Shown here in pieces: positions 31,201 to 34,191 of a DNA stretch of 34,191 nucleotides (positions are counted from its first letter, which is position 1; every line of letters starts with the position of its first letter). Origin of the DNA: CAZCBN01 sp964496975 (lineage in GTDB: Bacteria > Planctomycetota > Phycisphaerae > Phycisphaerales > UBA1924); the NCBI GenBank assembly GCA_964496975.1, contig CAZCBN010000025.1, forward strand, positions 1-34,191. Direction: 5' to 3'. The position numbers were made by a program, and so were the translations under genes. Under the pieces are notes generated by a model. It was not told the origin of the DNA. It did not search any database and saw only the letters and a program-made list of their open reading frames with translations.

Positions 31201-32976
31201 TCACCGCCCGCCCCCCGCGCCCACTTCAGCCCACGCCGCACGCACCGCCGTGCGCTCCGCCCGCGCCGCGTGCATCCGCGGCAGGCCCAGCAACGCCGCG
31301 AGCTCGCCGAGCGTCGCAGGGGGACGGCCGTCGAGCCCCCATCGCCGGGCGAGCAACGCCCCGCCGGAGACCGCCCCGCCCGCATCCCGTGACCCCGCCT
31401 CCGCCGCGCGCCGCGCCGCGGCCTCCACCGCCTCCGCCGGCCGCAGCGTCACGCACCACGACAGCCCCGGGCGAAGCCTCGTGAAGTCCACCGGCTCCAG
31501 CCCCGCCGCGAGCACGCGCATCGCCCGGCCGCTGGGGGTCGAGGCCGCGGCGGCGCTCGCAGGCGTCATGTCGCGCACCGCGCGGGCCGCGGCCAGCCCC
31601 GCCGAGCCCGCAAGCCGCCCCCCGCGCGCCGGCACAAACCGGTCCACCGCCCGCCCGATCTCAACAAACCCCGCCCGCAGCGCCGCCCGCACCCGCTCCG
31701 CCGGCCAGCGATCAAGCCGCCCGCCCGCGAGCTCATCGAGCGTCGCCACCAGCACGCCCTGCATGGGCCGCACCAGCTCCACCCGCAGCAGCGCCGCCCA
31801 GCGGAGCCGCGTCTCGATCTCATCCAGCGCCGTCGCCTCGGCCGCCGACGCGTCAAGCGACGCGATCGCCCGCGCCGCGGCCCGACGCAGGTGGTGATAC
31901 GCCACGGCCCGCGCATGCTCGGTGTCGGCGTCGCCCGCTCGCGTCGCCCGCGCCGACTCAAGCTGCGCAAGCAGATCAAGCCCGGCCCGGCCCGAGCCAA
32001 CGCCGCCCATCCCACCCGCCAGCCCACCCCCAAGCCCCTCCCGCACCGCCGGGGGCGACAGGATCACCGAGTCGGCGTCCTCGCGGTCAAACGCCGGCAG
32101 CACCGGCCCCGCGAGCGCGAGCCGCCGCAGCACCGCCGCCCGCGCCTCGTTCACGAGCCGCGTCACCTGCCTCGTGTTCAGCGGCTCGTGCAGCGCGTCG
32201 CGGGCGATCGCCGCCGGCTCAAGCCCGCGCCGCGCCGCGAGCAGCGCCGCAACCCGACGCGACGCCGACCGCGTCGCGGGCCTCGGAAAGATCGGCCGCC
32301 CGCCGGCGCGCGCACGCTCCCGCTCGTCGTGCCGCAGCAGCACGCCCCGCACGCCCTCCACGCTCGCGTGCATCCGCTGCGCGAGGCGCTGCGCCGTCTG
32401 GTGCCGCGACCACCCGAGCCGCTCCCGGTAGCGTCGGGCCCGGCGCACCATGCGGCGCTGCGTCGCGGCGTCAAACCGGTGCGCCGCGGCGGCGCGGGCC
32501 AGGTCCTCCGCGTGCGCGCGCTCAAACGCGGCCACCGCCGCCGGCGCAAACGCCAGCGCCTCCCGCCCGCGCCCCTCGACGCGCACCCGCCGCGCGATCA
32601 GCCCCCGCCGGCGCCAGCGCGACAGCGTGGGCCGGCTGATCGACCAGCGGGCGCACAGCGCGTCCGCGTCCAGGCTCCCCGCCGGCAGGTCGGCGGGCAC
32701 CAGCGCCGCCTGCGCGCACAGGTGCTCCACCAGCGCCGAAAGATCCGCCAGCACCCCCTCGCCCGGCACGGTCTCCGCCGCGCGCGAGTCCACCGCGCGG
32801 TAGCCCGTGATGCGAAAAACCAAAAACTCCGTCGGGTACTCGAGCGCCGCGTCGATGTCGGCCGCCAGCGCCTCCGCCGCGGCGATGTGCCGCAGCAGCG
32901 CCTCGCGCGGCGCGTAGCGCAGCTCGTCCACAAGCCGGGCGAGCGCCAAAGACCGGACGTGGGCCAGCGGGGGCAT
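31201..32976 (-). CDS. Unrecognised protein with several helix-turn-helix-like segments (possibly sigma-like)
   Basis: This 591-residue protein is not recognised. It is Arg/Ala-rich, with no signal peptide or membrane helix. At about 101-131, DADALCARWSISRPTLSRW and the following RRRGLIARR resemble a MerR/excisionase-type helix-turn-helix, and the C-terminus (TLGELAALLGLPRMHAARAE) resembles a sigma region 4-like helix pair. Other helix-turn-helix-like stretches are around LGWSRHQTAQRLAQRM (190-206) and EPLNTRQVTRLVNEA (about 270-285). The N-terminal segment YPTEFLVFRITGYR (47-60) is distinctive. It may be a divergent sigma factor or a DNA-binding regulator; this is inference. It is the second gene of a minus-strand pair with mqnA, 12 bases apart. 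Confidence 0.5.
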   Translation of the reverse strand: MPPLAHVRSLALARLVDELRYAPREALLRHIAAAEALAADIDAALEYPTEFLVFRITGYRAVDSRAAETVPGEGVLADLSALVEHLCAQAALVPADLPAGSLDADALCARWSISRPTLSRWRRRGLIARRVRVEGRGREALAFAPAAVAAFERAHAEDLARAAAAHRFDAATQRRMVRRARRYRERLGWSRHQTAQRLAQRMHASVEGVRGVLLRHDERERARAGGRPIFPRPATRSASRRVAALLAARRGLEPAAIARDALHEPLNTRQVTRLVNEARAAVLRRLALAGPVLPAFDREDADSVILSPPAVREGLGGGLAGGMGGVGSGRAGLDLLAQLESARATRAGDADTEHARAVAYHHLRRAAARAIASLDASAAEATALDEIETRLRWAALLRVELVRPMQGVLVATLDELAGGRLDRWPAERVRAALRAGFVEIGRAVDRFVPARGGRLAGSAGLAAARAVRDMTPASAAAASTPSGRAMRVLAAGLEPVDFTRLRPGLSWCVTLRPAEAVEAAARRAAEAGSRDAGGAVSGGALLARRWGLDGRPPATLGELAALLGLPRMHAARAERTAVRAAWAEVGAGGGR

Positions 32977-32988
32977 CGGGCGCCGACG

Positions 32989-33867
32989 TTACCGCGCCGG
33001 GGCCACGCCCGCCGCCGCGAGATCCGCCGGCTCCACAAACCTCGGGCTGACGCGGGGCAAAAACCCCTCGTCCGCGGCCATCGACAGGAACGTGCGCACG
33101 GCCTCGCGCTCCCGCTCGCCCACCTCGTACCGCAGCAGGTCGCGCAGATACGTCCGCGCGAGGTCCGCCGGCCACCCCCGCCGCGCGGCGTGCTGCGCCA
33201 CCAGCCAGTCGAGCCGCATCGCGTTCCGCCGGCGTTGACGATCAAGCAACGCCGCGGCCCCCGGGAGCCACGCCGCGCCGAGGTCGGCCTCGCGCACCAT
33301 CCACATGGCGTAGACAAACGGCAGGCCCGTGAGCGCGTGCCACGCCTCGCCCAGGTCGAGGCCGTGCGGGAAGTCGGCCGGCGGCGGGGCGGCGGTGACG
33401 GCCTTGTCGCCGATGAGCAGCACGGTGTCGGGCCAGGCGTTGGCCTCGGCCGCGCGCGCGCCGTCGAGCGGTGCCACCGCGGGCCGCGCGCCGTGGGCCC
33501 GGGCCAGCACCAGCCGCGCCAGCACCACCGACGTGTGGCTGTCGACATCGGCGTGCAGCGTGCGCACGGCGGCCATGGGCACGCGGCTGAAGAGCCGCAC
33601 CGTGAGCGTCGGCCCGTCGCACCCGATCATGCCGCAGGGGAGCAGGGCGAGGGGAACGCGGCTGCGCGCACAGTCCACGAGCGAAGCGAGGCAGACGTCC
33701 ACCCGCGGCTCGCCCACGGCGCCAGACTCGGGGTCTTCACCGGTGAGCAGGCGGGCGAGGTCGGCGGGAACAGACTCTTCTGTCTGCACCCCGGCCACGC
33801 CCGAAAGCCCCGCGACCAAGGGGGTGGTGTTCAGATACCGAACGTGGCCGATTCGCAGTGGTGCCAT
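32989..33867 (-). CDS. mqnA: Chorismate dehydratase MqnA (futalosine menaquinone pathway)
   Basis: MqnA converts chorismate to 3-[(1-carboxyvinyl)oxy]benzoate, the first step of menaquinone synthesis by the futalosine route. The 292-residue protein starts with the family signature LRIGHVRYLNTTPLV, continues with PCGMIGCDGPTLTVRLFSR and LLIGDKAV, and has a GLPFVYAMWMVR block near the middle. These define a periplasmic-binding-protein-like fold. ATG 33867 is preferred because the signature begins at once; GTG 33903 adds 12 residues. A menaquinone-based respiratory chain is implied. The downstream partner protein at 31201-32976 is likely co-transcribed. Confidence 0.85.
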   Translation of the reverse strand: MAPLRIGHVRYLNTTPLVAGLSGVAGVQTEESVPADLARLLTGEDPESGAVGEPRVDVCLASLVDCARSRVPLALLPCGMIGCDGPTLTVRLFSRVPMAAVRTLHADVDSHTSVVLARLVLARAHGARPAVAPLDGARAAEANAWPDTVLLIGDKAVTAAPPPADFPHGLDLGEAWHALTGLPFVYAMWMVREADLGAAWLPGAAALLDRQRRRNAMRLDWLVAQHAARRGWPADLARTYLRDLLRYEVGEREREAVRTFLSMAADEGFLPRVSPRFVEPADLAAAGVAPAR

Positions 33868-34067
33868 CGCCGCATCGTTGGCGTCTCGCCGGGCCGGCAG
33901 CACGTCCGGCGGCCCCGCGGGCCGTGCGGCGGGCGCCGGAGTTGCCCGAGTGGGCCCGAGTCGGGGCCGGCGTTGGGGCGGCCGCCGGGATGGGTTTGGG
34001 GAAAGGTCTGTGAAATCTGCACGCGGCGCGGCGATCGGTGTGGCGCGGTGTGGGCGAGGGAGGTATT
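33868..34067. other. Intergenic region upstream of mqnA
   Basis: About 200 bases between the mqnA start and a possible rightward gene. It is G-rich on the plus strand. GAGGGAGG at 34056-34063 is a good ribosome-site-like sequence for a plus-strand start. No repeat or strong promoter was recognised. Confidence 0.35.
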
Positions 34068-34191
34068 TTGCTGGCCAACTCGCGTTCCTCGCGTACGTTG
34101 TCGCATGGGACCGGCCGTGCCGACGGTTCGTCCCCGACGCGGATGGGGGCGCGAAGGCGTGCGTCCCGGAAGGCGTCGCGCCGTTCTGCGA
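34068..34191 (+). CDS. Possible start of an unknown gene, truncated at the right edge
   Basis: TTG 34068 follows GAGGGAGG by about four bases and opens a frame of 41 codons without a stop to the window end. It codes for a Ser/Arg-rich start (LLANSRSSRTLSHGTG). An alternative is ATG 34105 in another frame, with TACGTT five bases upstream as in the leaderless candidates. Third-position GC favours the TTG frame. Function cannot be given. Confidence 0.3.
   Translation, partial: MLANSRSSRTLSHGTGRADGSSPTRMGARRRASRKASRRSA

Noticed and set aside
29132..31897. Plus-strand frame of 921 codons opposite gatB
   Set aside because: Antisense shadow of gatB and the following gene, with no domain; it crosses a gap by chance.
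1..34191. tRNA or rRNA genes, IS elements, prophage, attachment sites
   Set aside because: No TpsiC-like GTTCRA arm with matching acceptor stem, no rRNA-like stretch, no transposase or integrase motif and no flanking direct repeats were found by eye. A tool search such as tRNAscan-SE would settle the RNA part.

Overview
This window looks like part of a draft, high-GC planctomycete scaffold, most likely class Phycisphaerae. The grounds are very GC-rich third codon positions, a PEP-CTERM-type protein ending in a PTPGA...ARRRR tail, a planctomycete-style pseudopilin, a signal peptidase I with a very large insertion, a futalosine-pathway gene (mqnA) and LPS-export/LPS-core-type genes. Three 10-N tracts (9693, 24073, 29930) mark nominal assembly gaps, so this is probably a metagenome or draft assembly. 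Taxonomy is inferred from gene style, not from a marker search.

Layout. 1-2.5 kb: an open-ended reading frame that starts as the C-terminus of a DNA methyltransferase and becomes signal peptidase I, converging on a PNPOx-like flavoprotein gene. 2.7-9.8 kb: a complete seven-gene mrp/mnh operon (A-B-C-D-E-F-G) for a multisubunit Na+/H+ antiporter; MrpA carries two histidine-rich insertions. 10-12 kb: a small lipoprotein divergent from a PEP-CTERM-type surface protein, with intergenic repeats on both sides. 12-20 kb, all minus strand: a PhnZ-like HD oxygenase with its own sigma-70-like promoter, an exported GH13 amylase, a leucyl aminopeptidase (M17), a pseudopilin, a GH57 amylase and an LptF/LptG permease. 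A four-unit palindrome array and a poly-C tract lie between the GH57 and pseudopilin genes.

20-29 kb: a PilZ protein, a HIT protein, a two-CBS protein, a WaaP/Kdo-kinase-like kinase divergent from a WaaE-like glycosyltransferase, a DEAD-box helicase (DEVD variant) joined to the glycosyltransferase without a stop codon, an exported alpha/beta hydrolase and an M42-type metallopeptidase. 29-34 kb: gatB, a tiny membrane protein starting on the opposite strand of the same CATG, an unrecognised protein with several helix-turn-helix-like segments (possibly sigma-like) in an operon with mqnA, and perhaps the start of another gene at the right edge.

How the genes work together: the mrp genes form one complex for sodium/pH homeostasis. 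The kinase, glycosyltransferase and LptF/G permease fit an outer membrane with LPS. The two amylases and peptidases are scavenging or storage functions. Most of the remainder is housekeeping. I see no CRISPR array, rRNA, tRNA, transposase or phage gene. No complete novel system is evident. The items most worth checking are the multi-HTH protein beside mqnA, the palindrome array with the poly-C tract before the pseudopilin gene, the His-rich MrpA, the repeats in the phnZ-like leader and the two gene fusions (methyltransferase-signal peptidase, glycosyltransferase-helicase), either of which may be an assembly effect.
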